Part shown: in pieces, positions 1-7,424 of the stretch
Position numbering within the stretch: position 1 is the stretch's first letter
Layout: the number at the start of each line of letters is the position of its first letter
Source of the DNA: Nodosilinea sp. E11
GTDB lineage: Bacteria; Cyanobacteriota; Cyanobacteriia; Phormidesmidales; Phormidesmidaceae
DNA: 64,000 bases
NCBI RefSeq assembly: GCF_032813545.1
Contig: NZ_CP136520.1
Location: 3,094,001-3,158,000, forward strand
Direction: 5' to 3'
Position numbers and translations under genes: made by a program
The notes under the pieces: generated by a model
Database searches by the model: none
What the model saw: only the letters and a program-made list of their open reading frames with translations
Told to the model about the DNA's origin: nothing

Positions 1-199
1 CAATGTTGCTGTTGTCATGGATGAAGTCTAAATCCTTGATGCCAGGCTAACGGGAGCGATCTTCTATTAGCGAACATAAGGCTACTCAAAGTGCGATAGT
101 GGTAGATCTAACGGTTGCAGTCAGTGGTTACAATAAAATCGAATTAAGCACCAAAGTCTTTCGTCAATCCGCTGCACTGCAATTGCTAAATGCTAAAGA
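1..199. other. Window edge, no supported gene
   Basis: A short open frame (NVAVVMDEV then stop, bases 2-31) could be the last residues of a gene lying left of the window, but nothing confirms it. A 60-codon frame beginning at base 99 runs into the 3' end of the convergent gene at 200 and has no ribosome binding site, so I do not call it. Confidence 0.3.
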
Positions 200-1459
200 T
201 TATTGTTTCCTGAAAAGGGAAGGGTATGATTTTGTGAAACCAAATCCTGCACCTCTCCTAAACTTTGCTTCCCTCTCTTGAAGCTCAATAGTCTGAGCAC
301 CTATTTCTTTAACTTGTTGTAGAAACCAAACACCTCCCGCAACTAAAATTAATTCTGCACTGCCCATGCCATTACCTATCTGAGTGATTTCACCTACAAA
401 TTTTGGGGCAGCAGCAGTTGAAACAACACCAATTTCGCAAATCAACTTTAAACGAACTTTTTTCCATTCAGACTCGAGTTCTTCAGCCTCTGCTCTATAG
501 CTTTTGACCTGCTGTGTCGCTTCATTCATGAAATCATCATCATTTCTTGTGTTTAGTGCAATTTCTCGAAGCGATTCAAACAGTTTCTCTTTAGCTGTGA
601 AAGTTTTACCCCATACCTTGCTTCGGAGCTTTAATATTTCCTTTATACTCAGGCTTTCAAGAGCATCAGTATCGACAAAATCCTCATGAATCACATTTTG
701 AATGCGATTAAGTCGAACCCAAAAACTGTCGCTAGGCTCAACATTTTGCCTGATAATAGAAGAGCTGTTTTGAAGTAGGAGATTGGTGATTTTTTGATAG
801 CCTTCACTAGGCAAGACAGGTACTATATTTTTTTCATGGCAGTAGCCAATATATTTGACTACAGAACCCAGTCTTGCGTAGCTAATACGAGAGATTGCTT
901 GACGTAATTCTGCATCTTCGTGATATTTATCAGTGAGAGGCAACTCTTGTATGTCATTTATTTTGCCCTCTCCACATCCCTGAAGGGCAAGAGCTAGTAC
1001 ATCTTCTTTGTTAGTCAACGATGATAAGTATCGATCATGCAATACGGCATCAAGCAAAGCCTGATCTGAAGCCATTGACCTATAAATCCAGAAAACTGCT
1101 TGAGGATTAAGTGGATAATCTTCAATACCCACAGTGCCGAAAAGAATACTTCCCGGCGAGATCTCCTTGTAGGTTGAAATAATTTCAACTACTCCCTGAT
1201 CAATGGCATCCTTAAGGGTGCTAGCTAATTCATCAAAGTCGTTGTCATACCTCGCAGTTTTTCCCATGGGCTGAACGGGTCCCATATCCCACGTCATTAC
1301 TGGGGGTAATCCCATCGCAATCCCAAAGGTTCTTGAAGGTATTACATCTCTATCAGTAGGAGTTACCAGTAAAATCTTGTTGTAAGAAAGCAGTGCTCTC
1401 TTAATATCTATAGCTGATGGAACATATTCTGTTGGAACTATGAGTGTATCAGGAATCAC
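200..1459 (-). CDS. Hypothetical protein, 419 aa, orphan
   Basis: I do not recognise this protein. It is 419 residues from a GTG start that lacks an obvious ribosome binding site, so the true start may lie further in. The sequence is soluble-looking and helical, with a charged stretch around residues 250-340 that could form a coiled coil. A Gly/Ala-rich, mildly hydrophobic segment lies near residues 350-385, and the C-terminus is basic. The DNA is clearly richer in A and T than the genes from 2.4 kb onward and contains no HIP1 octamer, which fits a horizontally acquired gene. It sits beside an integrase scar. No catalytic motif is visible. The long uninterrupted frame and protein-like composition support a real gene; function unknown. 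Confidence 0.7.
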   Translation of the reverse strand: MIPDTLIVPTEYVPSAIDIKRALLSYNKILLVTPTDRDVIPSRTFGIAMGLPPVMTWDMGPVQPMGKTARYDNDFDELASTLKDAIDQGVVEIISTYKEISPGSILFGTVGIEDYPLNPQAVFWIYRSMASDQALLDAVLHDRYLSSLTNKEDVLALALQGCGEGKINDIQELPLTDKYHEDAELRQAISRISYARLGSVVKYIGYCHEKNIVPVLPSEGYQKITNLLLQNSSSIIRQNVEPSDSFWVRLNRIQNVIHEDFVDTDALESLSIKEILKLRSKVWGKTFTAKEKLFESLREIALNTRNDDDFMNEATQQVKSYRAEAEELESEWKKVRLKLICEIGVVSTAAAPKFVGEITQIGNGMGSAELILVAGGVWFLQQVKEIGAQTIELQEREAKFRRGAGFGFTKSYPSLFRKQ

Positions 1460-1739
1460 TTGACTGGAGACCTCATGGCTCTTGTGGCTCTAACCTACTG
1501 TATCTAACTATATATTAAGTGTCAGATCTGCTTGATAGGACTCTACATTTTCTGCATTATCTAGCGGTTTTACAGGATGAAACCCGAATTTAAGGAATTA
1601 AACAGAGTATTTGCTGGATAAGCCCGAGTTTTCGGTGTTTTATCCGGTAGATCTGATAGTTGATTCTAAAGATTGGGTTGCTTATCCGTCAAAAGTGCTG
1701 GATAACACTTTTTATATCGGGGTTAGCCAACATCTACCT

Positions 1740-1866
1740 ATGTCACCATCTCAACCGCCGCGTTTGCTTGACCAGGTTCGAGAGTCCATTCGACTCAAAC
1801 ATGTTCTACACCCATGTGCTTAATCGAGGGGGCAGAGGTGTCAAGAGTCCGTTAGATATCGGCTAG
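1740..1866 (+). pseudogene. Integron-type tyrosine recombinase remnant, middle deleted
   Basis: From the ATG at 1740 one frame reads MSPSQPPRLLDQVRESIRLK, which matches the usual N-terminus of integron/IntI-like integrases (PPRLLDQVR-IR-KHYS...). At about base 1800 the match jumps to another frame, which reads MFYTHVLNRGGRGVKSPLDI and then stops at 1866. That is the family's C-terminal signature, containing the catalytic Tyr of YTHVLNRGG-GV-SPLD. About 270 residues that normally lie between, including the Arg-His-Arg active-site residues, are missing, and the two ends are out of frame. This is a deletion scar, not a functional enzyme. Upstream, TGCTGGATAA occurs twice (1612-1621 and 1696-1705) with an inverted TTATCCGG between them, perhaps left from the element's own promoter or recombination region (inference). 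Recognition is from memory of the family motifs. Confidence 0.8.
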
Positions 1867-1930
1867 GCAATACGGTTGAACCCCCCGGCAAGTTCTTGTA
1901 GGGTAATGTTTGCGGGGAATGATTCTAGGC

Positions 1931-1964
1931 GGGGAAGAGAGAGGTTGCCGCCTCTCCAATCCCC
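1931..1964. other. Two-stem hairpin in intergenic DNA
   Basis: GGGGA (1931-1935) pairs with TCCCC (1960-1964), and inside it GAGAGG (1939-1944) pairs with CCTCTC (1951-1956). There is no T-run on the plus strand, so a classical terminator is not supported. It lies between the integrase scar and the small gene at 2092; role unknown. Confidence 0.45.
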
Positions 1965-2059
1965 TAATCATCCCAACTTAGGTTAGGTAAGCTGCGATGA
2001 CTGGGTTCATTCTAGATCCGGTCTCTCAACTCACCACAAAGAGGGATCTGGATAGTTCC

Positions 2060-2083
2060 CCGTTTTCTTTACCGAAAACGGAG
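2060..2083 (+). promoter_or_regulatory. Hairpin abutting the ribosome binding site of the 2092 gene
   Basis: CCGTTTTC (2060-2067) and GAAAACGG (2074-2081) form a perfect 8-bp stem with a 6-base loop. The only Shine-Dalgarno-like sequence for the ATG at 2092 is GGAG at 2080-2083, so its first two bases are locked in the stem. This arrangement could make translation depend on opening the hairpin, for example by temperature or ribosome traffic; that is inference from geometry alone. Confidence 0.45.
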
Positions 2084-2091
2084 TTACCCGT

Positions 2092-2331
2092 ATGTTTCAA
2101 GAGTTCGACCCTGGGGATGCCCTCCCCACCTCCTTTACCCTACCCACCTACCGCCAAGAGACTCTGCGCCACATTCTGCTCGGCGACTACGCCGCGCTGA
2201 TAGAAGCCATTAACCATATGGCCTCGCTAGGCTACTGCGACAAAGTTGCCTGGTCAAACCCCATACCCACCGGGCGCAGCGGCGAATACCTCAGCATCAT
2301 GACCCGCCGCCGAGGGGTGACCACGAGCTAA
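2092..2331 (+). CDS. Small conserved-looking hypothetical protein, 79 aa
   Basis: A 79-residue protein with an acidic N-terminal half (MFQEFDPGDALPTSF...), a predicted amphipathic helix around residues 20-45 (RQETLRHILLGDYAALIEA) and a short basic tail. No transmembrane segment, metal-binding cluster or catalytic motif is visible. A GGAG sequence 8 bases upstream supports the ATG, and a strong hairpin terminator follows immediately, so it is probably a monocistronic unit. GC content and codon choice resemble the core genes rather than the AT-rich neighbour on the left. I do not recognise a named family; it resembles short helical proteins common in cyanobacteria. Confidence 0.65.
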   Translation: MFQEFDPGDALPTSFTLPTYRQETLRHILLGDYAALIEAINHMASLGYCDKVAWSNPIPTGRSGEYLSIMTRRRGVTTS

Positions 2332-2339
2332 CCAATGCA

Positions 2340-2370
2340 AACGCCCCAGCGGGTTTTCAGCTGGGGCGTT
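2340..2370 (+). terminator. Rho-independent terminator, possibly bidirectional
   Basis: AACGCCCCAGC (2340-2350) pairs perfectly with GCTGGGGCGTT (2360-2370) across a 9-base loop, followed on the plus strand by TCGTTTATTT. It ends the gene at 2092-2331 and also lies just past the end of murJ on the minus strand, so it may serve both. Confidence 0.85.
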
Positions 2371-2426
2371 TCGTTTATTTCAATAGGCTCAATATGTAGC
2401 GCTGGCTATCCACCCATCCACTCCCC

Positions 2427-4085
2427 CTACCGCCTTACCCGCTCCCGCAGACGGGCGGCCAGCTGCTTTGCCTCCGGTATCGGCAGCAAAAATGCCCCCA
2501 CTGTAAACACCAGCAGCCCCACCCCTCCAGGGATCACCAGTTGCAGCGCCAGCACCCCCAAGCCCTCGGTGCCCAGCCAGATTTCGAGCCCTTGCAGGGT
2601 GCCCCAGGCGGCGGTGCCCGAGACAAAGCTTAAGAGGGTCAGGAGTGCGATCGCCCCTGCCCATTCCCCCAGCGGCAGCCCCCGCAGCTTGCGGTGCAAA
2701 ATCGCCGTCAGCGCCAGGGTCGAAAACACATTTACCCCCACCGTGGCCAACACCAGACCCGGTGCCCCCAGCCAGCGAATGAAGAAAAAGTCGAGCACCC
2801 CATTCAGCACAATGTTAATCAGGCTAATGCGAAAGGGGGTTTGGCCGTCGCCTATGGCATAAAACACCCGCACCAGCACGTCGCGGGCCAGGTACACAAA
2901 CATGCCAATGCCGTAGACCATCAGCAACGACGTCACCAGGTTTGAGGCGTCTTGGTCGAACGCTCCGCGCTCGTAGATCACTCGCACAATCGGCAGCGCC
3001 AGCACCACAAACAGCGCTCCCAGCGGCAGCATCGTTAGCGCCGTAAACAGCAGGCTCTGGCGAATGCGAGTCTTTAGCTCTGGCCAGTTTTCGGGTGCGG
3101 CCAGCCGGGCAAACATCGGCAAAAACGGCACCAAAATCACGTTCGAAATAATGCCCAAGGGCGTCTGCACCAGCAAATTTGCGTAGCTCAGCGCCGCTGC
3201 CGTGCCTGGTATAAACGAGGCAAAGAACAGGTCGGTAAACAGGTTGATTTGCAGCATCCCCGACGACAGCGTGGCGGGCACCAGCACCCGCATCACCTCA
3301 CGCACCCCCGGAATCGACCAGTCAAACCGCAGGCGTGGTCGCCCCAGCCCCGACTTCCACAGGGCTGGAATTTGGGCCAGCCACTGCAACACCGCGCCGC
3401 CCAGGGTGCTGGCGGCCAGCACCGCGCCGCCCAGCAGGTAAAACTCTGGATTGGTGATGTCGCCGCCGATCGCACCGTAGAGCAGCCCCAGCCCCACCAG
3501 CACCGCCCCGCTAGAGAATATTGGGCTGATCGAGGGCAGCCAAAACTGGCTATCGGCATTCAGCGCCCCAAAGCCAATGCCAATCAGCCCCGCCAGCAGC
3601 GCCATCGGCGACATAATCCGCAGTTGCAGCACGGCGATGTCTCGGGCCACTGTGTCGGTCAGCGACAAACCGGGGGCAATGGTATCGATAATTGGCCCCG
3701 CCAGCACCACCAGCAGCAGCGACACCCCGATCAAAATCAGCCCCACCAGGGTGTTGACCGCCTCGATCAGTTTGGCGGTGTCTTTGCGGTCTTGCCGCGC
3801 TACCACACTGACTATCGCACTGTGAAACGGCCCGTTGATGCCCCCCAGCAAAATCAGCAAAAAGCCAGGAATAATATAGGCAAAGCTGTAGGCGTCGGCC
3901 ACTGGCCCCACCGCAAAGGCCGCCCCGATCGCCTGCTGGCGAAACAGCCCCACAAACTTACTAATGATCGTAGCGACGGCCACAATGCCCGCAATGTTGG
4001 CGAGAGAACGAGAAGGTTTTGCGTCTGACACAGGGCCTCGGCGGGGGTAAACAGCATCTGAGCCACAGTCGGCCTCCAGAACCAT
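2427..4085 (-). CDS. murJ: Lipid II flippase MurJ (MviN family)
   Basis: An MOP-superfamily integral membrane protein of up to 552 residues, the usual MurJ length, with about 14 hydrophobic segments from residue 30 to 540. The N-terminal run SLANIAGIVAVATIISKFVG, then GLFRQQAIGAAFAVG and FAYIIPGFLLILLGG, is characteristic of MviN/MurJ, including the Arg of the first helix region needed for lipid II binding. The protein moves the peptidoglycan precursor lipid II across the cytoplasmic membrane. The start is uncertain: the ATG at 4085 has GAGGG just before it, while a GTG at 4031 would begin close to the conserved region. It is divergent from the Uma2-like gene, 51 bases away, so the two promoters must overlap. 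No MurJ key region looks damaged. Confidence 0.95.
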   Translation of the reverse strand: MVLEADCGSDAVYPRRGPVSDAKPSRSLANIAGIVAVATIISKFVGLFRQQAIGAAFAVGPVADAYSFAYIIPGFLLILLGGINGPFHSAIVSVVARQDRKDTAKLIEAVNTLVGLILIGVSLLLVVLAGPIIDTIAPGLSLTDTVARDIAVLQLRIMSPMALLAGLIGIGFGALNADSQFWLPSISPIFSSGAVLVGLGLLYGAIGGDITNPEFYLLGGAVLAASTLGGAVLQWLAQIPALWKSGLGRPRLRFDWSIPGVREVMRVLVPATLSSGMLQINLFTDLFFASFIPGTAAALSYANLLVQTPLGIISNVILVPFLPMFARLAAPENWPELKTRIRQSLLFTALTMLPLGALFVVLALPIVRVIYERGAFDQDASNLVTSLLMVYGIGMFVYLARDVLVRVFYAIGDGQTPFRISLINIVLNGVLDFFFIRWLGAPGLVLATVGVNVFSTLALTAILHRKLRGLPLGEWAGAIALLTLLSFVSGTAAWGTLQGLEIWLGTEGLGVLALQLVIPGGVGLLVFTVGAFLLPIPEAKQLAARLRERVRR

Positions 4086-4136
4086 CCCTCATTTAACTGC
4101 ATAATTGAACTAGGCCGAACTGGTGGGTAAACAACT

Positions 4137-4739
4137 ATGGTGCAAGCCCCATCTACATCCCTAACCCTAGAAGACTTTCTAGCTCGCTATGGCGATGACC
4201 CTCGCTACGAACTGATCGACGGAGAGCTGCGCGATTTGGAACCCACTGGCCCCCACGAGTCGGTCGCTGGCAAGGTAGTGGGCTACCTGTTCGCCGAAAT
4301 TCTGCGGCGTGGGGAGCGGTGGACGATTCCGAAGAACTGTTTGATTCAGCCCCCGGCTTATCAAGCCACCGCCCTGCGCCCAGACGTGATCATTCTGAAT
4401 GAACCAGCCCTAGAGGCAGAACCCCTGTGGCAGCGAGAGCCCATTGTGACCTCGGGCCAGCCCATTGTCATGGTGGTGGAGGTGGTCAGCACCAATTGGC
4501 AAGATGACTATGCCCGCAAGGTAGAAGACTATGCCCTGCTCGGCATCATCGAATACTAGATTCTGGATTTTCGGGGGTTAGGCGGGGTGGAATTTATTGG
4601 CCGACCCAAGCAGCCCAGCCTGACGGTGTGCCAACTGGCGGGGCCAGATTATAAAAAGCAGATTTATCGACAGGGGGATGCGATCGCATCCCACCAATTC
4701 CCTGACCTAAAGCTGCGGTTAGCCGACGTAATGCCCTAG
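4137..4739 (+). pseudogene. Uma2-family (DUF820) nuclease-like gene with in-frame amber codon
   Basis: The first 140 codons encode a typical Uma2/DUF820 restriction-nuclease-like fold: the N-terminal TLEDFLARYGDDPRYELIDG, the PHESVAGKVVGYLFAEI helix, then RPDVIILNE and VVEVVS, which hold the PD-(D/E)XK-type Asp and Glu residues. TAG at 4557-4559 stops the frame after IIEY, exactly where relatives have Trp in the EYW-I-D motif. The same frame then continues for 59 codons (ILDFRGLGGVEFIGRPKQPS...) to a natural stop at 4737-4739, with the family's normal C-terminus intact. A single TGG-to-TAG change therefore explains the break. These proteins are numerous in cyanobacteria and of uncertain function. 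It may be a recent pseudogene or a truncated product that keeps the catalytic core; a sequencing error is also possible. Confidence 0.85.
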
Positions 4740-4813
4740 GCCAAGGGTGTTCTCCCTTGTGACTTCAGAGCAAGTGTTAAAGTCTTACCACGCAAAGCTT
4801 TCTCCCTCGACCC

Positions 4814-5899
4814 ATGTATGACCTTGTTTCAGCCGCCCTGGGGGCACAGCAGCTGACCCAGGCGGCTCAGCTCATCAAGCAGTGGCAGCAAAAGAACCCT
4901 CAAGACCCGTGGCTTAAGCTGGCGATGGGGCAATACTGGGAGGCCAAAACCGAGCTAGAAAAAGCCCAGGTCATCTACACGCGGCTGCTGCAAAGCACTG
5001 CCAACCCCAAAGTGCTCAGCCAGGCCCGCGAGGGCGTGCAGCGGGTGCGCGATCGCCTAGCCCAGCAGCGAGAGCACGACCTCAGCGCCGCCAAGCAGCA
5101 GCCGGGGGCCGAGGCGGCAGCGGTACTGGTGCTAGAGCCGGTGACAGGCTCTGAACGCGAGGCGGCTGCCCAGGGCCTTGCCCGTGTCATGCAGATCGAC
5201 GCCTACACCGCCAGAACTCGACTGCCTAGCAAGCACTGGCGGCTGCTGCGGGTCGGGCCAGCGGGAGAACTCCAATACTTTTGCGAACAGCTCAAGGCCG
5301 GGGGCACTCCGGCCTGCTGGGCGACGGCCAAGCAGGTCAAGGAGCTATCGACCTTTCGGGTAGAGTCTATTCAAGCGGTAGACCCACAGCTCACCTTAGT
5401 TTGCCAAAGTAGCACCGGTCAGCGGGGCACTATTCAACTCGCCTGGCGCGACATTACCCAGTGGGTAGTAGGTCAACTGCCGATCTACGAATCGGTGGTT
5501 GACCTGGATGCCCGAGGCAAGCTCAAACGCAAAGATGCCACCCAAGACTATGGCGAAATTATCGATTGGCATTTGCACGGGCGGGGATGCATTTTGCGGT
5601 TCTGCGATCGCACCTACAAATACCGCGACGCCATACCGCTGCCGCCCGCTGAAGCTTTCCCATCACCACTGATTGCCGCCACCGCCTGGAAGGCCATGAA
5701 GCGCTACTTCGCCGACTGCATTTTGGCTGCGCCCAGAACCGACTTCAGTGGCTTTGGCGAGGGTGCCCTCGATTTTATTGATCTGCTGCCACCCTTTGAA
5801 ACCCATATAGAGCTGGGGCGATCGCTGCCTTCGCCCTGGGATGGGGCCTTTCACCTGTACAGCAGTCTGCGGTTTCTGGCGGCTAGCCCCACCCCCTAA
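4814..5899 (+). CDS. TPR-containing conserved cyanobacterial protein
   Basis: 361 residues. The first ~90 contain two or three degenerate tetratricopeptide helices (GAQQLTQAAQLIKQWQQKNP, DPWLKLAMGQYWEAKTELEK, AQVIYTRLLQ). A charged linker to about residue 120 follows, then a mixed alpha/beta domain to about residue 280 (HWRLLRVGPAGELQYFCEQL, VDLDARGKLKRKDATQDY, GCILRFCDRTYKYRDAIPLP). No signal peptide or membrane segment is visible, so it is probably cytoplasmic. TPRs usually mediate protein contacts; the C-terminal domain is not one I can name. It starts at ATG 4814 with no strong ribosome binding site and is convergent with the gene ending at 5998. Confidence 0.8.
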   Translation: MYDLVSAALGAQQLTQAAQLIKQWQQKNPQDPWLKLAMGQYWEAKTELEKAQVIYTRLLQSTANPKVLSQAREGVQRVRDRLAQQREHDLSAAKQQPGAEAAAVLVLEPVTGSEREAAAQGLARVMQIDAYTARTRLPSKHWRLLRVGPAGELQYFCEQLKAGGTPACWATAKQVKELSTFRVESIQAVDPQLTLVCQSSTGQRGTIQLAWRDITQWVVGQLPIYESVVDLDARGKLKRKDATQDYGEIIDWHLHGRGCILRFCDRTYKYRDAIPLPPAEAFPSPLIAATAWKAMKRYFADCILAAPRTDFSGFGEGALDFIDLLPPFETHIELGRSLPSPWDGAFHLYSSLRFLAASPTP

Positions 5900-5904
5900 A
5901 GACC

Positions 5905-5946
5905 AAGCAAAAACAAAGCCAGAGATACCAATGGCATCCCTGGCTT
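5905..5946 (-). terminator. Rho-independent terminator for the 5998-6408 gene
   Basis: Read on the minus strand, AAGCCAG (5946-5940) pairs with CTGGCTT (5922-5916), the stem being extended inward through a small bulge, and is followed by TGTTTTTG. It lies between two convergent genes and may also help stop the plus-strand TPR gene. Confidence 0.7.
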
Positions 5947-5997
5947 AGATAGGTACTGTAACCCGCTAATGTAGGCGCGATCGCACCTGTCTTAGAC

Positions 5998-6408
5998 CTA
6001 TCTTGCCTTAACCTGCTTAGCCATATCCATAAAGGGAGACAGGCTGGGGCCAGGGCGACGGCGGCGGGGCATGGCTGTCCCCACGCTGGTGAGGTAGTTG
6101 CTGGCAAAGCCGGTGGGCGCGGGCGCAATGGCGGTAGTTGCCACGGGCGCAAGAGCCGGAGCTGCTGGAGCCGCCGGAGCTTGGGTTTTAGCTGGTGTTT
6201 TAGTCGCGGCCTTGGCTGGGGCAGCGGCCACTGGCTCAGCCTTAGCTGCAGGAGCCGGGTCAGCGGAGGGCAGGCTATCGCTGACGGCTTCCTCTAGCTC
6301 CAAGAAAAACTCAGACTTTTTGCCCCCACTAACCAGACCAGCGACGGCCTTAAAGATGCCGCCCAGCAGTCCAAAGATAGTCCCAAAAATAGACTTGATT
6401 AAACCCAT
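5998..6408 (-). CDS. Small Ala/Pro-rich protein with amphipathic N-terminal helix
   Basis: 136 residues in three parts. Residues 1-28 (MGLIKSIFGTIFGLLGGIFK...) form a Gly- and Phe-rich hydrophobic/amphipathic helix suited to membrane association. Residues 29-100 are a low-complexity Ala/Pro/Lys linker. Residues 110-136 (RRRRPGPSLSPFMDMAKQVK) are a short conserved-looking motif that may dock a partner. I recall similar small proteins in many cyanobacteria, but without a function. The ATG at 6408 follows a GGACAT sequence with a weak ribosome binding site. The architecture (membrane anchor, flexible linker, C-terminal peptide) suggests a tether or adaptor; that is inference. Confidence 0.75.
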   Translation of the reverse strand: MGLIKSIFGTIFGLLGGIFKAVAGLVSGGKKSEFFLELEEAVSDSLPSADPAPAAKAEPVAAAPAKAATKTPAKTQAPAAPAAPALAPVATTAIAPAPTGFASNYLTSVGTAMPRRRRPGPSLSPFMDMAKQVKAR

Positions 6409-6713
6409 GGGTATGTCCTTGATGTATCTGCGTTTCTGCTTTGATTATCAAGTTCCGTTACGCCCTCTCACAAGGAAAGGCGACATCTAGACAAAAAAGT
6501 TAACACTGGCTCTCACATTCAATCGGCACGCCCGTGACGGGATAACCCGCAGCCCTACAGCCCACCCGCCTGAGCCCAAACACTCATTTCTTCGCCTCAA
6601 ACACCGCCAGAGCATTTTTTTGCCTAGGAAGCAAATCTGTATAAGCAGACCCTTTACTTTACTTAAAACTTCGTTACGATAACTAATAACGATGTTAACT
6701 TTTCTTAATCCCC
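6409..6713. promoter_or_regulatory. Divergent promoter region with inverted repeat CGTTA-N10-TAACG
   Basis: This 305-base gap separates two divergent genes. CGTTA (6672-6676) and TAACG (6687-6691) form an inverted repeat 23 bases before the DoxX-family start, downstream of TTTACT-like sequence at about 6654. It is a candidate operator for a redox or thiol-responsive regulator, but the match is short and no regulator gene adjoins it. No convincing gene lies in the gap. Confidence 0.3.
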
Positions 6714-7256
6714 ATGATTGCTCAGCAACGCATCCTATCCTTGGGCGGGCTTGCGCTTCAGCCCAATCAGTCCACCAACATGGCCTTTCAGATTTCTTGG
6801 ACAATTCTGAGAGTTGTGGCCGGTGTTGTGATGGTTCATAACGGTCTTGACAAGCTAGCTAACATTGAGAGCTTTGCCCAGGCCTACGTCGCCTACCTGG
6901 GTCTGCCCTTTCCCATTACCCTCAGCTACATGGCCGCTTTCACCGAGTTGATTGGGGCTCCCCTGGTGGCTCTAGGACTGTTTACCCGGCCTGCTGCTCT
7001 GGGTCTGTTTTTCACCATGACGGTGGCCATGTATCACCACATCAAGGTGGCGGGCTTTAGCATTCCTTACCTAGAACTGTCGGCCATCTACGCAGCTACC
7101 TTCCTGTTCTTTGTAATCAACGGCGGTGGTCGGTTTTCTGTGGATGCGCTGCTGGCCAATGTGCTCAACGGGCTGCGTACCAACCAGACCAACGGTAAGC
7201 GCGCTTCGTTAGAAGATGTGTTTCAGCGCTCGGACAAAGCCAAGTCTCCTCTGTAG
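6714..7256 (+). CDS. DoxX-family membrane protein
   Basis: From the second Met (base 6780) the protein is 158 residues with four hydrophobic helices: ISWTILRVVAGVVMVHNGLD, ITLSYMAAFTELIGAPLVAL, AALGLFFTMTVAMYHHIKVA and SAIYAATFLFFVINGGG. The R-x-x-x-G-x-x-x-x-H-N-G-x-D-K pattern in helix 1, the E in helix 2 and the HH pair are typical of the DoxX family. DoxX relatives are small quinone- or thiol-linked inner-membrane proteins whose substrates are mostly unknown. The first ATG at 6714 adds 22 polar residues that relatives usually lack, so 6780 is the more probable start although neither has a clear ribosome binding site. The tail (150-180 in the long form) is polar and basic. Confidence 0.85.
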   Translation: MIAQQRILSLGGLALQPNQSTNMAFQISWTILRVVAGVVMVHNGLDKLANIESFAQAYVAYLGLPFPITLSYMAAFTELIGAPLVALGLFTRPAALGLFFTMTVAMYHHIKVAGFSIPYLELSAIYAATFLFFVINGGGRFSVDALLANVLNGLRTNQTNGKRASLEDVFQRSDKAKSPL

Positions 7257-7379
7257 GCGATCGCGGCAATTTAGGTGATTTTTGGGAAACTTTCTCCCTA
7301 GTGCTGGGTCGTGCCCACCCTCCGGCAGCTACAGTCGCTAGACAAAGCCGGGATCGTGTTTTCTGGCGATCTCTTTAGC

Positions 7380-7415
7380 AGAACCCCCCGCGTATTCAGA
7401 TACGTAGGGGGTTCT
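7380..7415 (-). terminator. Hairpin terminator after the antiporter gene
   Basis: AGAACCCCC (7380-7388) pairs with GGGGGTTCT (7407-7415), and an inner CGTA/TACG pair extends the stem. It lies 10 bases beyond the stop of the minus-strand antiporter gene and also downstream of the plus-strand DoxX gene. The T-run is weak on both strands. Confidence 0.6.
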
Positions 7416-7424
7416 GTGTTGAGC

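Noticed and set aside
99-281. 60-codon plus-strand frame near the left edge
   Set aside because: No ribosome binding site and overlaps the end of the convergent gene at 200-1459.
3249-4028. 259-codon plus-strand frame opposite murJ
   Set aside because: Gln/His/Pro-rich nonsense composition expected from the complement of a GC-rich membrane-protein gene.
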